Notes under the pieces: model-generated
What the model was told of the DNA's origin: nothing
Database searches by the model: none
What the model saw: the letters and a program-made list of their open reading frames with translations, nothing else
Origin: Cyrtobacter comes
GTDB taxonomy: Bacteria > Pseudomonadota > Alphaproteobacteria > Rickettsiales > Midichloriaceae
Length of the DNA: 5,950 bases
Reading direction: 5' to 3'
Assembly: GCF_034470605.1 (NCBI RefSeq)
Contig: NZ_JARGYT010000076.1
Coordinates: 1-5,950 of the forward strand
Shown here: positions 5,907-5,950 of the stretch, one piece after another
Layout of the letters: each line of letters starts with the position of its first letter
Position numbering within the stretch: position 1 is the stretch's first letter
Made by a program: the position numbers and the translations under genes

Positions 5907-5911
5907 GGAGG
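5907..5911 (+). promoter_or_regulatory. Strong Shine-Dalgarno sequence GGAGG
   Basis: GGAGG lies eight bases before the ATG at 5920. It is the clearest ribosome binding site in the window and decides the start of the partial gene at the right edge. The two large unknown genes, by contrast, have none. Confidence 0.7.
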
Positions 5912-5919
5912 CGATAAAT

Positions 5920-5950
5920 ATGGTATTTAGATGGATAAAAGGTTGTTTCC
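5920..5950 (+). CDS. Start of an unidentified gene, truncated by the window end
   Basis: The ATG at 5920-5922, eight bases after a GGAGG, opens a frame reading MVFRWIKGCF to the window edge. Only ten residues are visible, so no family can be named. The basic and aromatic start resembles an amphipathic N-terminal helix. It follows the 332-residue gene by 36 bases on the same strand with no terminator between, so co-transcription is likely. Confidence 0.6.
   Translation, partial: MVFRWIKGCF

Noticed and set aside
1..5950. CRISPR array, tRNA or rRNA genes
   Set aside because: No regularly spaced repeats, cloverleaf-like segments or ribosomal RNA signatures were seen on either strand.

Overview
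This is a strongly AT-rich window with short genes, an IS5-family insertion sequence, long decayed-looking intergenic DNA and large unrecognised helical proteins. That combination resembles a host-associated intracellular bacterium, most likely Rickettsiales or a similar alphaproteobacterium. This is inference from composition and style: no ribosomal RNA or marker gene is present to fix the taxon.

Layout. Positions 1-429 hold the left part of an IS5-family element on the minus strand. Its transposase is split into two frames, and the rest lies beyond the window start. Directly against it, 430-1752 (minus) encodes a 440-residue adenosine-deaminase-like metallohydrolase. It keeps the zinc and catalytic residues but is altered at two substrate-contact positions. 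The 1753-1934 gap contains a 33-codon frame in phase with the deaminase, separated from it by an amber codon, plus two palindromic motifs. Positions 1935-4241 (minus) encode a 768-residue protein I do not recognise. It has two similar basic amphipathic segments at the N-terminus, a long helical body, and a disordered tail ending in a basic stretch like a type IV secretion signal.

Positions 4242-4878 form a 637-base divergent intergenic region. It contains a good promoter-like sequence for the 768-residue gene, a 71-codon open frame carrying an ABC-transporter H-loop-like motif (possible gene remnant), an imperfect hairpin, a TTAA-N7-TTAA site, and a perfect 9-bp tandem repeat (GATCACGTA twice) upstream of a -10-like box. 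Positions 4885-5883 (plus) encode a 332-residue unrecognised, soluble, helix-rich protein. A further gene with a strong ribosome binding site starts at 5920 and runs off the window.

How the parts may work together. The two unknown genes face away from each other across the shared regulatory region, so they could be co-regulated. The downstream partial gene probably shares a transcript with the 332-residue gene. A secreted or host-directed role for the large protein is a hypothesis from composition only. The deaminase would fit nucleoside scavenging or conversion, but its altered pocket leaves the substrate open.
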